A stretch of 64,000 bases of DNA, taken from the NCBI GenBank assembly GCA_949297775.1, contig CASFTM010000004.1, forward strand, positions 122,852 through 186,851, given 5' to 3'. This document shows positions 50,180 to 60,067 of the stretch, in pieces. The DNA is from an uncultured bacterium. GTDB taxonomy: Bacteria > Elusimicrobiota > Elusimicrobia > Elusimicrobiales > Elusimicrobiaceae. The notes under the pieces are model-generated. The model saw only the letters and a program-made list of their open reading frames with translations. It did no database searches and was not told the origin of the DNA. Made by a program: the position numbers and the translations under genes. The first letter of the stretch is position 1, and every line of letters begins with the position of its first letter.

Positions 50180-50213
50180 AAAAGCCCCGCTTGTAAGCGG
50201 GGCTTTTCTTTTA
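50180..50213 (+). terminator. Terminator of tRNA-Val
   Basis: AAAAGCCCCGC/GCGGGGCTTTT is an 11-bp perfect stem with a 6-nt loop followed by a T-rich tail. Confidence 0.9.
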
Positions 50214-50279
50214 TATCCCGTTTGGAAACAGCAAGAACGTACAAAAACGCTTGCGCAGGCCATGCACGGATTGCCGGGT

Positions 50280-51485
50280 TTATTCGCGGGGAGGAAGCAT
50301 AGCTTTAGGCTTCAGGGATGGAACTTCCGGCTGCAGCTCGCGGAGCGTTTTCCAAAACATACAATTATCCAGCTGTGGAGCTATGGATTGGAATACGGGC
50401 TTGGCAAATGCTTCATAGACAGATGAGTCTTCCAAAATCGCTTGGCGGGCCGCCTCTAACGCTTTGGCAGGGTCCAGCTGCATCAACACATGGGCCTGCA
50501 TAGCCAGGTTGGAAGCCCCTTGCGGGTGCACCGTCAACACCAGTTCATTCAGTCGGGGGGCCAACGCCTGGCAGTCCTCATCGTGCTGGAGCTTATACAG
50601 ATAATTAAAGAAATGCGTCAGTAGTTGCCGTGCCTGCTTAAGCGCTTCAGGCGCGTTCCCCAACATTAAGTGTGCTTTGACTGCCAAGAAGCCCGCCTCA
50701 CCCGAAGCAAAACTCTCGTTGGACAGTTGAGCATAGTGCAACATTTGTTGATAATTTTGCCGGGCCTGCGGCGTCAGCGTACACCCATTTTGGGCATAGA
50801 TTTCATTCCCGCAAATAAAATAATACTGGGATAAATGTAACAACAGCTCAGCATAAAGTGCCTTGAGTTGCTTTAAAGCCGTTTCGTCTTTTGGGTGTGC
50901 TTGCAAAAAATGGACTTCCGCCGATATATATTTTTCGGCTTTCGCCAAATAGACACCGGCCTTTTCCAAATCTATAAACTGGGCCGACTTTCCGTCCCCA
51001 TACAGATAGATTTTGCCTTTGTTGTACAAGGTGAGCATATCAGTATGGTCCCGCTTTTCGGCTTCGTCAAAGGCTTCCAGCGCTTCCTCGTACAATCCGC
51101 GGTCCAACCGCTCCAGCCCCATGGTACGGAATTCGGCCACCTGCGTTTGGTACGCCGTTTGCAAGGTGCGATGAATATCCGCCAGCTGTTGGGAAATCTG
51201 CTGCAACTGCTGATTGCCCATAACGGTTTGTTCCCAAATGGCACGTTGCTCAGCGGATAAAAGAGCCCCTACCTGATTGAGCAAAAGCATCATTCCGGAA
51301 AAACCGTTTTCCATAGACGACTGCAGGGCCTCTTGCAGCGAATACAGACTTTGCTGCATTCCCAAAAAGCCGCCTTGTATGTTTTCTGAAAGGGATTTGA
51401 TCATCATCGGCCCGCCGGACTGAAACATACTGGGCGTCATATGATACTGCAGCCAGCCTATGCCTTGGTTGCGGGAGTAGCTCAT
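50280..51485 (-). CDS. TPR-like helical protein, downstream partner
   Basis: The 401-residue cytoplasmic protein has no signal peptide. Residues 25-110 are Gln/Leu/Met-rich helices (SLSENIQGGFLGMQQSLYSLQ) that may form a coiled coil. From about 115 TPR-like helices appear: ERLDRGLYEEALEAFDEAEKRD and MLTLYNKGKIYLYGDG. The C-terminal region keeps regular helices. Function is unknown. The ATG overlaps the stop of the 51482 gene (ATGA), so the two are made together and may interact. Confidence 0.7.
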   Translation of the reverse strand: MSYSRNQGIGWLQYHMTPSMFQSGGPMMIKSLSENIQGGFLGMQQSLYSLQEALQSSMENGFSGMMLLLNQVGALLSAEQRAIWEQTVMGNQQLQQISQQLADIHRTLQTAYQTQVAEFRTMGLERLDRGLYEEALEAFDEAEKRDHTDMLTLYNKGKIYLYGDGKSAQFIDLEKAGVYLAKAEKYISAEVHFLQAHPKDETALKQLKALYAELLLHLSQYYFICGNEIYAQNGCTLTPQARQNYQQMLHYAQLSNESFASGEAGFLAVKAHLMLGNAPEALKQARQLLTHFFNYLYKLQHDEDCQALAPRLNELVLTVHPQGASNLAMQAHVLMQLDPAKALEAARQAILEDSSVYEAFAKPVFQSIAPQLDNCMFWKTLRELQPEVPSLKPKAMLPPRE

Positions 51486-52297
51486 GAGGGAACCTCCGTT
51501 AAATGGTCGGCTGGAATCTCCGCCAGTATTTTTTTCTTTTCAGCCAGCCGGTCCGGATACTGGCGGCGGATTTCTTTAAACAATCGTAACGTTTCGGCAT
51601 AATGCCGGCACGCCAATTCCGCCAACATCTGGTTATACAGCGCCGGGAAAGACGGCTGCAAAGAATTGGCCTGTTGGAAAAGTTTTCGCGCGTCCTCATA
51701 TTCCTTAAATTGAAAACAACACAGGCCCAACCCCATACAGCTTTCGTAAGTTATACTCCGTTCGTAAGCGATTAAATACCAGTTATGCGCAAGATTATAC
51801 TGCCGGGAATGCCAAAACCGGTGGGCTTTGGTTAAACACAAATGGTTTAGGAAATCATCTATTTTTTGGGCAATATCTGGGTTATGCTGCAAAAGGTTTT
51901 TTAGCGTGCGGGTGTTATTTTGTTCTATCGCCTGGGCCATTTGTTCCACAGTTTCAATGGCAGTGGGATCGGAACACCGATTTTTCAACTCCGCAATTTC
52001 CGAAAATTCACCGTTGTAGAACCGCTGCAACGCTTTGTTTAAAAAAAAGGCATCCCGGGTTTCGTTCTCCTTGATATTACCCAAACAGACGAACAAAACC
52101 CCCAACAACAGCATCACACACCCTGCAACAAAAATATAAGCAGTGGGGGTGGAAGCCGCGACCAGATAAACCAACCCCACCAGCGCTAACAACCCACCAA
52201 GCGGAATTAAGAAATACGCCAGCAGGCTCAGACAGCCGGGTTGGCCCACGCCCTGTTCTATTTCTTCTATCAGCAAATCTTCTTCATCTTCGTACAT
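51482..52297 (-). CDS. Membrane-anchored TPR protein
   Basis: The 271-residue protein starts with an acidic stretch (MYEDEEDLLIEEIEQG). Two TM helices follow (about 23-48 and 53-73), and the soluble part holds TPR-like helices: KAHRFWHSRQYNLAHNWYLIAYERS (in parts), GLGLCCFQFKEYEDARKLFQQANSL and ELACRHYAETLRLFKEI. It is probably an inner-membrane scaffold with a cytosolic TPR domain. AGGAACC precedes the ATG. It is coupled to 50280 by a 4-bp overlap; the partner reaction is unknown. Confidence 0.75.
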   Translation of the reverse strand: MYEDEEDLLIEEIEQGVGQPGCLSLLAYFLIPLGGLLALVGLVYLVAASTPTAYIFVAGCVMLLLGVLFVCLGNIKENETRDAFFLNKALQRFYNGEFSEIAELKNRCSDPTAIETVEQMAQAIEQNNTRTLKNLLQHNPDIAQKIDDFLNHLCLTKAHRFWHSRQYNLAHNWYLIAYERSITYESCMGLGLCCFQFKEYEDARKLFQQANSLQPSFPALYNQMLAELACRHYAETLRLFKEIRRQYPDRLAEKKKILAEIPADHLTEVPS

Positions 52298-52407
52298 AAG
52301 GTTCCTATAAACAGGGAAGGCTATTCGCTTGCTTAGAACAAGGCCTCCCCCCGCTCCCAGCGGGACGCTGTTTTTTTCATCCTACCATATTCTCCGCCAA
52401 AACGACA

Positions 52408-52435
52408 GGCCCGCTAAAAAAGCGGGCCCTGCGTG
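52408..52435 (-). terminator. Hairpin after the second TIKI/ChaN-like gene
   Basis: GGCCCGCT/AGCGGGCC is an 8-bp perfect stem with a 5-nt loop. The following minus-strand sequence is only modestly T-rich. Confidence 0.5.
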
Positions 52436-52451
52436 TAAAATAAGGCAACGG

Positions 52452-53666
52452 CTATTTCCGTTTTGCTTTAGCGGGAAGATACGCTTCTTTGGAAATCCTC
52501 AGCTGTATATCAAATCCCGCAACCCGGCTCAGGGCAGGGTCGTCCCACCCCAAAACCTTCTGTTGCGCAAACGGGAATTGGTTATAGCGGGCGTCCTCCG
52601 TCCAGTTGCGGGCATATTCTATTTTTTTGCGCTGGGGTAGCAAAGAGGCCACAAAAGTTCGCTCCGGCGACAGCTGGGCCGCAACAGAAAACGACGCACT
52701 GTAATCCACATGGTCCATACCGGCATAGAAGATAAACACCGCATTTGGATACTGTTGGCGCAGCTGATTCAGCTGGTCCATCCAAGAACGGTTCCGCAGG
52801 CGCATGGCTTCCGGGAGCGCCCACAAATCTATTTTCCGGGCATCTGTAACCTGGTGCTCCGGGGTCACGCGCGCGGCTTCCCGGGATACATATTTTTGCT
52901 CCAATCCCCAAACCAGCATATTCAAACGCAAGGCGGAGGCAAATACCCGTGCATAATTGGGGTCCTCTTCCAGCATGTCCTGCAAATCCCTTTGCCGCTT
53001 CCAGCCGACGGGCAAAAATTCCGTTAGTAAAATCACTTTTTTATCGGGATAAGTTTTTTGGTAAGTTTGCAAAAAGCGCACGACAAATTTTTGTATTTGC
53101 GCTTGATCGTGCTCTTCCCCCAGCAAAATATATTGGGTCTGCGGGTTAATGGCCTGCACCAACACCTCATCCAGCGGCTTATCCGGGAATTTTACCCGCT
53201 CCTGCCAAAGCCCAGCCAAATGTTTATGCAAGGCCTCAAAAGCGCGCAGCTGGCTGATAATGTTGCGCCGGCAAGCGCGGTTATTGGCGGCTAAAAAATA
53301 ATTATATTTCCCCTGCAAAGACAACCCCCGCCAAAACGGCAACTCCGCATAAGGTCCGTTTTTGTATTGAGCGGAAGGCCATCTCCGAACCGCCCGGACA
53401 GGGGCGTCCTCTATTGCAAACAGGGTTTCCTCCCCTTCGCTCAGTTCGGGCACGCGCGCCCGGGAGGACGCAACCCTGTCTGCTAAAATTTTTTCTATGC
53501 GGTGAACCGGCAAATTCCGATTGAAAACGGCCTTGGGCAGCTGCTGTACAACGGGTTTTAACGGCCCGCCGGCCCACGCCGGGGCTATTGTCCAAACGGC
53601 TAGAACAGCTGTTAAACAAAAGCGGCCTAAGCAGCGGTTTACTTTGCAGCAACACGATGTCATCAT
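52452..53666 (-). CDS. Secreted TIKI/ChaN-superfamily-like protein, second copy
   Basis: The 404-residue protein begins MMTSCCCKVNRCLGRF, then a hydrophobic stretch ending AWAGG that looks like a signal peptide. The domain carries TQYILLGEEHDQAQ (near 177), VILLTEFLPVG (near 210) and VFIFYAGMDHVDYS (near 317). This is the same Gly-Glu-x-His, Glu, Gly-x-x-His order as the 21938 product, with ChaN-like GEEHD. Haem or metal handling is possible for the superfamily. AAGG lies upstream of the two adjacent ATGs. It lies 154 bp from the TPR pair, in the same direction, and could be their upstream neighbour in one unit. Confidence 0.65.
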   Translation of the reverse strand: MMTSCCCKVNRCLGRFCLTAVLAVWTIAPAWAGGPLKPVVQQLPKAVFNRNLPVHRIEKILADRVASSRARVPELSEGEETLFAIEDAPVRAVRRWPSAQYKNGPYAELPFWRGLSLQGKYNYFLAANNRACRRNIISQLRAFEALHKHLAGLWQERVKFPDKPLDEVLVQAINPQTQYILLGEEHDQAQIQKFVVRFLQTYQKTYPDKKVILLTEFLPVGWKRQRDLQDMLEEDPNYARVFASALRLNMLVWGLEQKYVSREAARVTPEHQVTDARKIDLWALPEAMRLRNRSWMDQLNQLRQQYPNAVFIFYAGMDHVDYSASFSVAAQLSPERTFVASLLPQRKKIEYARNWTEDARYNQFPFAQQKVLGWDDPALSRVAGFDIQLRISKEAYLPAKAKRK

Positions 53667-53886
53667 AAAATAGCCTTACCCACTATGTAAAATTCAGATA
53701 GCCCGCTAGCGAGCTGTTTTTTTATTCTACTGCATTCCAGCGTATTGGGCCAGGGTCCTTTGTCCTATAGCCCATTAGGACTGCCGTCTAGGCCTTTTTG
53801 CCAAGCGGCGTCCGCGACGGGGCGCTTTAAAAGAGGTAGAATATATTTATGCAGAGCGGAAAAACGACCCTGCCGGAGGAATGGAT
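53667..53886. other. Intergenic region between divergent genes
   Basis: This 220-bp gap includes an imperfect hairpin with T7 (53701-53727) of unknown use and an AT-rich TAGAATATAT near 53836 that may be the promoter of the 53887 gene. No gene is visible. Confidence 0.4.
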
Positions 53887-54198
53887 ATGAGTATTTTTGA
53901 AGCGTTGATGATGTTGGGCTTTGGGTTGGCGTGGCCGTTTAACATCAGCCGTTCGCTGCGCACGAAAACAGCGGCGGGAAAAAGTTTCCTGTTTATGATT
54001 ACCATTGAACTGGCCTATATTTGCGGAATGATTCACAAAATTCTGTATAACTTTGACCTCGTCTTCTGGCTGTATGTATTGAACTTTGTAATGGTGCTGA
54101 TTGATTTGCTGTTAATGATCCGCTACACCAAGCTGGATGTTTTCCGCCAACGCCATGCCCAGCTGCGTGCGGCGCGCCGGCAGGCGGCCCGCCCGTAA
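53887..54198 (+). CDS. PQ-loop/SemiSWEET-like small membrane protein
   Basis: The protein has 103 residues from the ATG at 53887. GGAGGA stands 6 nt upstream of it but directly abuts the earlier ATG at 53881, which decides the start. Three TM helices are predicted (about 3-20, 33-52 and 58-80). The LGFGLAWPFNISRSLRTKTAAGKS segment (in parts) resembles the Pro-containing PQ-loop of SemiSWEET and lipid-A-associated three-helix proteins. A basic tail (RQRHAQLRAARRQ) ends the protein. Substrate unknown. Confidence 0.65.
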   Translation: MSIFEALMMLGFGLAWPFNISRSLRTKTAAGKSFLFMITIELAYICGMIHKILYNFDLVFWLYVLNFVMVLIDLLLMIRYTKLDVFRQRHAQLRAARRQAARP

Positions 54199-54263
54199 GG
54201 GACATCCTGCTCTAGAAAAAGTATAATAATAAAAATTGCCTGTTTTGAAGGCCAATACTGCAT

Positions 54264-55310
54264 ATGATACGATTTAACTGCGATTACAGCGAAGGCGCCC
54301 ATCCGTCCGTTTTGGAAAAACTGGCGCTGACCAACTTGGAACAAACCCCCGGCTACGGGCAGGACATTTATTGCCGCCGCGCCGCGGATTTGATTAAAGA
54401 TTTATGCAATACTCCCCAGGCAGAGGTTCATTTTTTGGCTGGCGGCACCCAAACCAATTTAACCGTCATCGCCGCGTGCCTGCGGCCTTACCAGGGGGTC
54501 ATATCGGCCTCGTCGGGGCATATTAACGTACATGAAACCGGGGCCATAGAAGCTACCGGGCACCGCGTTATGGCGGTAGGTGAACAAGATGGTAAAATCA
54601 CCGCGGAACAAATCCGCCGCTGCTGCCAGGAACACTGGCAGGACGACAACCCGGAGTTTACCCCCCAGCCTAAATTGGTGTATCTTTCCTTTCCTACCGA
54701 ATACGGCACTTTGTACTCTAAAGCGGAACTGACGGCTATCCGCCAAGCCTGCGACGAAAACAACTTATACCTGTTTATGGACGGTGCACGCCTGGGGTAC
54801 GGCCTGGAAGCCCCGGGAAACGATTTAACCCTGCCGGACATTGCCGCCTGCTGCGACGTATTCTACATCGGCGGGACCAAAATAGGCGCCCTGCTGGGGG
54901 AAGCGGTCGTTATCGTCAACCCGAAACTGCAAAAAGATTTCCGCTATTTTATGAAGCAAAAAGGGGCTATGCTGGCCAAAGGCCGTATTTTGGGCCTGCA
55001 GTTTTTGGCCTTATTGGAAGACGGCGTTTATTTCCAAATTTCCAAACACGCAAACGAAATGGCACAAATCATCCGCCACGCCTGCCAGGAGGCGGGCTTC
55101 CGGTTCTTGTACAATTCCCCCACCAACCAGCAATTCCCCATTCTGCCGGAAAAGCTCATCAAACGGTTGGAAGAAGAATACGCTTTCGCCCATACCAAGC
55201 GTATGGAGCGCGGTTGGATGGCTATCCGCATTTGCACCAGCTGGGCCACCCGGGAAGAAGACGCCCGTCAGCTCGCTAACGACATCCGCAAATATGCGGC
55301 TATGCTGTAA
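54264..55310 (+). CDS. Threonine aldolase family PLP enzyme
   Basis: The 348-residue protein is a fold-type I aldolase or beta-eliminating lyase. The phosphate-cup region is [14 protein letters not shown] (near 58). The PLP-stacking His is in [14 protein letters not shown] (near 83), the PLP Asp in [12 protein letters not shown] (near 173) and the Schiff-base Lys in [13 protein letters not shown] (near 205). It should cleave L-threonine or L-allo-threonine to glycine and acetaldehyde. TATAAT near 54222 is a promoter candidate and GAAGG lies 11-12 nt before the ATG. It lies 1 bp before the endonuclease IV gene. Confidence 0.88.
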   Translation: MIRFNCDYSEGAHPSVLEKLALTNLEQTPGYGQDIYCRRAADLIKDLCNTPQAEVHFLAGGTQTNLTVIAACLRPYQGVISASSGHINVHETGAIEATGHRVMAVGEQDGKITAEQIRRCCQEHWQDDNPEFTPQPKLVYLSFPTEYGTLYSKAELTAIRQACDENNLYLFMDGARLGYGLEAPGNDLTLPDIAACCDVFYIGGTKIGALLGEAVVIVNPKLQKDFRYFMKQKGAMLAKGRILGLQFLALLEDGVYFQISKHANEMAQIIRHACQEAGFRFLYNSPTNQQFPILPEKLIKRLEEEYAFAHTKRMERGWMAIRICTSWATREEDARQLANDIRKYAAML

Positions 55311-55311
55311 T

Positions 55312-56142
55312 ATGCTGCACATCGGCTGCCATTTATCCGCCTCCAAAGGCTTTGAAGCAATGGGGAAAACCGCCCTGGAAATCGGTGCGGATACATTTCA
55401 GTTTTTCACCCGCAACCCGCGCGGCAGCCAAGCCAAAACCTTGGACCTGCAAGACGTGCAAAAACTCCGCACCCTGCTGAACAAGCATCACTTTGCCCCC
55501 CTGATTGCGCACGCGCCTTATACCTTAAATCCGGCATCCGCCGACCCGCACACCCGCGAATTTGCCCGCCAAACGTTGGCGGACGACTTGGCCCGTATGG
55601 AACACCTGCCCGGCAATTTGTACAATTTCCACCCCGGCAGCCACGTCGGGCAAGGAACGGACGAGGGAATCCGCCTGATTATAGAGGCGTTAAACGCCGT
55701 TTTAACGCCCGGCCAGCACACCACCGTGTTGTTGGAAACAATGGCCGGAAAAGGCAGCGAAATCGGGCGCAGTTTTGAAGAATTAAAACAGATTTTGGAC
55801 GGCGTGAAATTAAACGATAAAATGGGCGTCTGCCTGGACACCTGCCACATCCACGACGCGGGGTATTCGCTGGCGGAACTGGACGACACCTTAACGGCTT
55901 TTGATAAACAAATCGGGCTCGCCCGCTTGAAAGCCATCCATCTAAACGACAGCTTAAACCCGCAAGGCGCCCACAAGGACCGCCACGCCCCCATCGGGCA
56001 AGGGCACATCGGCACCGAACGCTTGGCGCAAGTCATCAACCACCCGGCGCTACAAGGACTCCCTTTCTGCTTGGAAACCCCTAACGACCTGGACGGTTAC
56101 GCGCGGGAAATTGCCCTGCTGCGAAGCCTGTACCGGGAATAA
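55312..56142 (+). CDS. nfo: Endonuclease IV
   Basis: The 276-residue AP endonuclease repairs abasic sites. It has the AP2 TIM-barrel motifs: [10 protein letters not shown] (zinc His equivalents), [16 protein letters not shown] (near 64), [11 protein letters not shown] (near 105), LETMAGKG with zinc Glu (near 144), [12 protein letters not shown] (near 178), HLNDS and [12 protein letters not shown] (near 225), and LETPND (near 258). The ATG at 55312 directly follows the upstream stop (TAATATG), so expression is coupled. Length is typical. Confidence 0.95.
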   Translation: MLHIGCHLSASKGFEAMGKTALEIGADTFQFFTRNPRGSQAKTLDLQDVQKLRTLLNKHHFAPLIAHAPYTLNPASADPHTREFARQTLADDLARMEHLPGNLYNFHPGSHVGQGTDEGIRLIIEALNAVLTPGQHTTVLLETMAGKGSEIGRSFEELKQILDGVKLNDKMGVCLDTCHIHDAGYSLAELDDTLTAFDKQIGLARLKAIHLNDSLNPQGAHKDRHAPIGQGHIGTERLAQVINHPALQGLPFCLETPNDLDGYAREIALLRSLYRE

Positions 56143-56853
56143 TTACTTCATCCGGCGGGCTACCAACATCACACTATATCCGCCAATCAACCAGGCCGCC
56201 CACGCCCGCGGCAGGCCGTAATGCGCGGCGCGGCGGATGCACATCCCTATCCGGCTGCGCAGGCTGGAAAGCTGCGGCGGACGCTCTACATACTTGTTGG
56301 TATAGTGCCAGCTGAGCACAGCGTACCCCCGCCGGCGCAAGAGACGTTTTAAAAAGGGTGCCGTGTAAAAGTGGATATGCCCCACAGACCGCCTTTCTTC
56401 TTCTAAAATTTCCGGTTTTATCAAACTCCTCAGTGAAAGGTCCAGCGGAATATGAAATACCATTATATCCGCAGTTTTTTCCATTTGGTCCAGAAACTTC
56501 TCCGGCTCCGGGACGTGCTCCAATACATCTATGGCTAACACCGCATCAAAACGCGCCGCTGGAGGGGGCTGCCCCTGCACAAAATGCACATTACAGGGCG
56601 CCTGCTGCACACAGAGGGCATAGGCCTGCGGAGAAATCTCGCACCCGGTAAACTGCATATCCGGCCGCAAAGCCGCCCAAGCCTTAATCAGCCCGCCGGA
56701 ACCGCAGCCCAGGTCGCACACGGTATGTATTTGCCCGTCCAATCCAGTCTCGGAAAGGGAACGCAATACGTGGGAAAGCTTCCAGGGAGCATCTTGGGTG
56801 TGCCAATCCGGGTTTTGCCGCAAATAAGAACCATCTGTGTAAATAGAAGCCAT
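56143..56853 (-). CDS. Class I SAM-dependent methyltransferase
   Basis: The 236-residue protein has motif I VCDLGCGSGGLI (near 45), an acidic FTGCEIS (near 69) and motif IV AVLAIDVLEHVPEPEKFLDQ (near 103), which is the pattern of small-molecule methyltransferases with the VLEH motif. The C-terminal third is basic and ends with a hydrophobic stretch (AWLIGGYSVMLVARRMK). The substrate cannot be inferred. The -10 TATAAT (56865-56860) ends exactly 6 nt before the ATG with no ribosome binding site. It is convergent with nfo, with no gap. Confidence 0.82.
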   Translation of the reverse strand: MASIYTDGSYLRQNPDWHTQDAPWKLSHVLRSLSETGLDGQIHTVCDLGCGSGGLIKAWAALRPDMQFTGCEISPQAYALCVQQAPCNVHFVQGQPPPAARFDAVLAIDVLEHVPEPEKFLDQMEKTADIMVFHIPLDLSLRSLIKPEILEEERRSVGHIHFYTAPFLKRLLRRRGYAVLSWHYTNKYVERPPQLSSLRSRIGMCIRRAAHYGLPRAWAAWLIGGYSVMLVARRMK

Positions 56854-56865
56854 GCCGTTATTATA
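56854..56865 (-). promoter_or_regulatory. Leaderless-type promoter of the methyltransferase gene
   Basis: A consensus TATAAT on the minus strand ends 6 nt before the ATG and no Shine-Dalgarno exists in the gap. Confidence 0.6.
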
Positions 56866-56963
56866 TAATTTTCCCTCCGTCTGCGTAAGCCGGCGGCCGT
56901 TTACCCCCCGCTCCGACGGAAATTGCCCCTGTAAAATATCCTTTCTTTTTGCCGTAAATTCTG

Positions 56964-56969
56964 TATAAT
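56964..56969 (+). promoter_or_regulatory. Promoter candidate of the autotransporter gene
   Basis: TTCTGTATAAT gives a consensus -10, 39 nt before the ATG, with a normal leader and a GGAGG ribosome binding site. Confidence 0.55.
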
Positions 56970-57008
56970 GGTTGTATATAGGATTTTCTAATTCAACTTG
57001 GAGGAAGA

Positions 57009-60008
57009 ATGAAAAAACTTCTTTTTGCGGTTTTCATTCTGTTTCCGGTGTCTGTTTGTGCCCAGTCGGCTGAGCAATTGCTGCCGAACTGGTATATGAA
57101 CGATATTTCGGGGCAGAACCGTGTAATCACCGATAATTCAAACGTTAATAAACCGGTGGCAATTGTAGGCGCCGGCTCGCTGAGCAAAGGGAGCTCCGTC
57201 ACAAACAACACGCTGACAATTGACGGCTTTTCCGTGAATATTAACTCCCAATCCGCCGCCCAGCAAGCCACCAATGGCTCCGACCCTACCACCGGCGCTT
57301 ATGTAGCCGCAGGGGCCGTATTCCAAGGAACGGCCGCCGGGAACACATTAAATATAGCTAACACCAATTTAACGGGAAGAACGGCTATCGGCGGGGGATC
57401 CTTCCTGCGCACCGCGCCGGACCGTTTTGGCTCCGGAACCGCCAGCAACAATACGGTAAACTTGAGTAACGTTACCACCGATTCTTATTCGTTTACTCCT
57501 ACCGCCGGCGGCACCGCTACCATCGGGGGCAATGTGTACGGCGGTTATTCCGAATATGGGCAAGGCACCGCCAGCGGAAACAAGGTAAATATCAGCGGCA
57601 ATTCCACCATCAACGGGAATGTGTATGGCGGTTTATTCAATCCTTCCCTGTCCTTGGAAGATTTAAACAAAGAAGGTTTTACCTTAAACTCCACCGCCGA
57701 AAACAATACCGTGACCATAACGGATTCCACCGTCAACGGCACCGTGGCCGGCGCTGCCGGGGCTACCACCTCCAACGGCAATACCGTTACCGTTAACAAC
57801 TCTACCGTTACCTCCGTTTACGGCGTAGACCAAAGCACCGGACTCCATTCCAACGAACAGTCCGCCACCTATGCCAACAACAACACGGTAATCATCAAAG
57901 GCAGCACGGTAACCAACGCGGCCGCTGTGCAAACTACCTCTATTAACGCCAGCGGCAACACCTTGACGCTGGAAGACTCCACTTTGGGAATGGGCTCCAT
58001 CTATGCCGTTAATATGGGCCTGGCGCTGGCGGCTGATACGCAAAACCCGGTAACTGCCGTGGTGGGCTCCAATGCGTTGAACTTGAACAACATGGACGGG
58101 ACCTTCCAGGAAATGGGGGCTTCGCTCAACTTGGTAGGCACCAGCAACGGAAATACCGTTACGGTGCAAAACTCGGATTTAACGCTGAATAACACCTCCG
58201 GCAAATTCTTTGGCGAAACGCTGGACATTGCGTCCCTCACCAGCCAAAACTTGCTGCAGAATTTGGACGCTTCCAAAGGATACATCTTTGGCGGCGCGTC
58301 TATGACGTACACTTCCCAAACCGGCACAGGAACAACCGAAGCGCCGGAGGCACAGAAAATTGCCGTCAGCGGAACCAACAGCGATAACAATACCCTGCTG
58401 ATTTCCAACGGCACCATTGATGCCAATATTTTGGGCGGTTTTGCCGCGTATATTGACGAGCAAAACTATACCGTTACTACAGACGCCGGCAGCGTCACCA
58501 CCACTAAAAATGGGCTGGAAATCACTTCCAGCGACGGATCGGAAACCAAAACGGTGGAACAGATTGACTACGTTTATTCCGCTTCCAACAACACCATCGT
58601 GCTGGACAATGTCAACCTCTCCGGAAATGTGTATGGCGGTTATGTGTATGGGGCCGAATTAAAAACGGAAAATATGCTCACCCAAAACAACACGGTCGTG
58701 CTGCGCGGCAACATCACGCTGGATCCCGCCTCCGTCATCTATGGCGGAAGCAATGCCCAGTATGCCGCCTCCAACCAGTTGATTTTTGACCGGGTGCAAG
58801 GCTCTTTTGACAATGCGGACCAGTTCCAAAATTTCAATGATGTTTGGGCTATCAATGCCAATTTCGATACCAGCCTTAACTTCAATTTTGACGGCGTCTA
58901 TGCGACGATGACGCTGGATAAATCCGCCATGCAGGAAAACTCCGCCACAGTCGTGACCACCAAGTCCGATGTGGACCTGACCAACATCCAACAGGGTGAC
59001 AAGGTGTACGATTTGACCAACAACGGCATTGTGCTGACCCAACAAAAAGTGGGTGCGTACTCCTTTGATTTAACCGGCGTAAAAGGCGCCGGCAGCAACG
59101 ATGTGGATTGGATTCTCTCCAGCCACAAAGACCGCGCCAATGTGGAAATGTACGGTCAGCTGCCGCTGGTCGGACTGGCTTTGTTAAGCGACGGGCCGGA
59201 AATGATCAGCCAAACGATGAATGACGTCTGGCAAAACGACGCGGAACAAAATACATTCGTCAACGGCGCGTACCACGATTTGCGCTACGAAACCGGCAGC
59301 GGATTTGACTTAAACTCTATGCTGTTCCAAGCAGGCGCCTGGAAGAAATTTACGGACAATTGGGTATTGGGCTTCTTTGCCAAATACGCCAACGGTTCGT
59401 ATGATACCTTCCCGATTAAAGTATCAGGCGATGCCAATGCCGGTGGTGCGGGATTGATGAGCTCCCTGCGCTACAGCGATACCGGCCGTTTGGAATTCAC
59501 CGCTGAAGCCGGTTATATGGATATGGATTTTAACTCCAGGGAACTGCTTTCTTCGTTCAGCAGCAACGGCCTCTACTACGGCTTATCCGCCGGATTTGTA
59601 GAAACCTTGCTGCAAAACTTGGACTTATACGCCAACATCCAATGGCTGCGCAAAGACAAAGATGATATTTCCGACAGCTTAGGGCAAAAAATTCAGTTTG
59701 ATGCCATGCAAAGCTTGGCGCTGCGCTTTGGGGCGGATTACACCTTCCGCTCGCTGGATTTGGGCGGCCTGATGCCGACCATTGGCGCCAGCGCCATTTA
59801 TGAAATGGACGGAGATTCCTCGGTTACGGTAGACGGAATGACCAACGACGACGCTTCGTTAAAAGGAATGAGCGGGCGCGGGGAATTTTCCTTGGTCTAC
59901 CATAATAACGACTCTTTCCTGCCGCTGCATACGGTAATGACCGTGTTTGGACAAGTCGGCAAGCGCGAAGGGTTCGGCGGAGAAGTCAATATCACTTTTG
60001 AATTCTAA
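57009..60008 (+). CDS. Autotransporter-type outer-membrane protein
   Basis: The 999-residue protein has a signal peptide (MKKLLFAVFILFPVSVCAQS). The passenger (about 20-690) is rich in Asn, Thr, Ser and Gly, with repeated SGNTVTITDST- and NGNVYGGY-like blocks typical of a right-handed beta-helix. The last roughly 280 residues alternate polar and apolar residues, contain YDLRYETGSGFDLNS and GFFAKYANGSYDTF, and end in Phe (VNITFEF), as in an autotransporter beta-barrel. It should display the helix at the cell surface. GGAGG lies 5-6 nt before the ATG. A strong terminator follows. Confidence 0.9.
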   Translation: MKKLLFAVFILFPVSVCAQSAEQLLPNWYMNDISGQNRVITDNSNVNKPVAIVGAGSLSKGSSVTNNTLTIDGFSVNINSQSAAQQATNGSDPTTGAYVAAGAVFQGTAAGNTLNIANTNLTGRTAIGGGSFLRTAPDRFGSGTASNNTVNLSNVTTDSYSFTPTAGGTATIGGNVYGGYSEYGQGTASGNKVNISGNSTINGNVYGGLFNPSLSLEDLNKEGFTLNSTAENNTVTITDSTVNGTVAGAAGATTSNGNTVTVNNSTVTSVYGVDQSTGLHSNEQSATYANNNTVIIKGSTVTNAAAVQTTSINASGNTLTLEDSTLGMGSIYAVNMGLALAADTQNPVTAVVGSNALNLNNMDGTFQEMGASLNLVGTSNGNTVTVQNSDLTLNNTSGKFFGETLDIASLTSQNLLQNLDASKGYIFGGASMTYTSQTGTGTTEAPEAQKIAVSGTNSDNNTLLISNGTIDANILGGFAAYIDEQNYTVTTDAGSVTTTKNGLEITSSDGSETKTVEQIDYVYSASNNTIVLDNVNLSGNVYGGYVYGAELKTENMLTQNNTVVLRGNITLDPASVIYGGSNAQYAASNQLIFDRVQGSFDNADQFQNFNDVWAINANFDTSLNFNFDGVYATMTLDKSAMQENSATVVTTKSDVDLTNIQQGDKVYDLTNNGIVLTQQKVGAYSFDLTGVKGAGSNDVDWILSSHKDRANVEMYGQLPLVGLALLSDGPEMISQTMNDVWQNDAEQNTFVNGAYHDLRYETGSGFDLNSMLFQAGAWKKFTDNWVLGFFAKYANGSYDTFPIKVSGDANAGGAGLMSSLRYSDTGRLEFTAEAGYMDMDFNSRELLSSFSSNGLYYGLSAGFVETLLQNLDLYANIQWLRKDKDDISDSLGQKIQFDAMQSLALRFGADYTFRSLDLGGLMPTIGASAIYEMDGDSSVTVDGMTNDDASLKGMSGRGEFSLVYHNNDSFLPLHTVMTVFGQVGKREGFGGEVNITFEF

Positions 60009-60025
60009 GGCCAGCCGTCTATTAA

Positions 60026-60058
60026 CAGAAAAGGCCCGACAGGGCCTTTTCTGTTTGA
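60026..60058 (+). terminator. Terminator of the autotransporter gene
   Basis: ACAGAAAAGGCCC/GGGCCTTTTCTGT is a 13-bp perfect stem with a GACA loop followed by TTTG. Confidence 0.88.
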
Positions 60059-60067
60059 TAAGAATTG

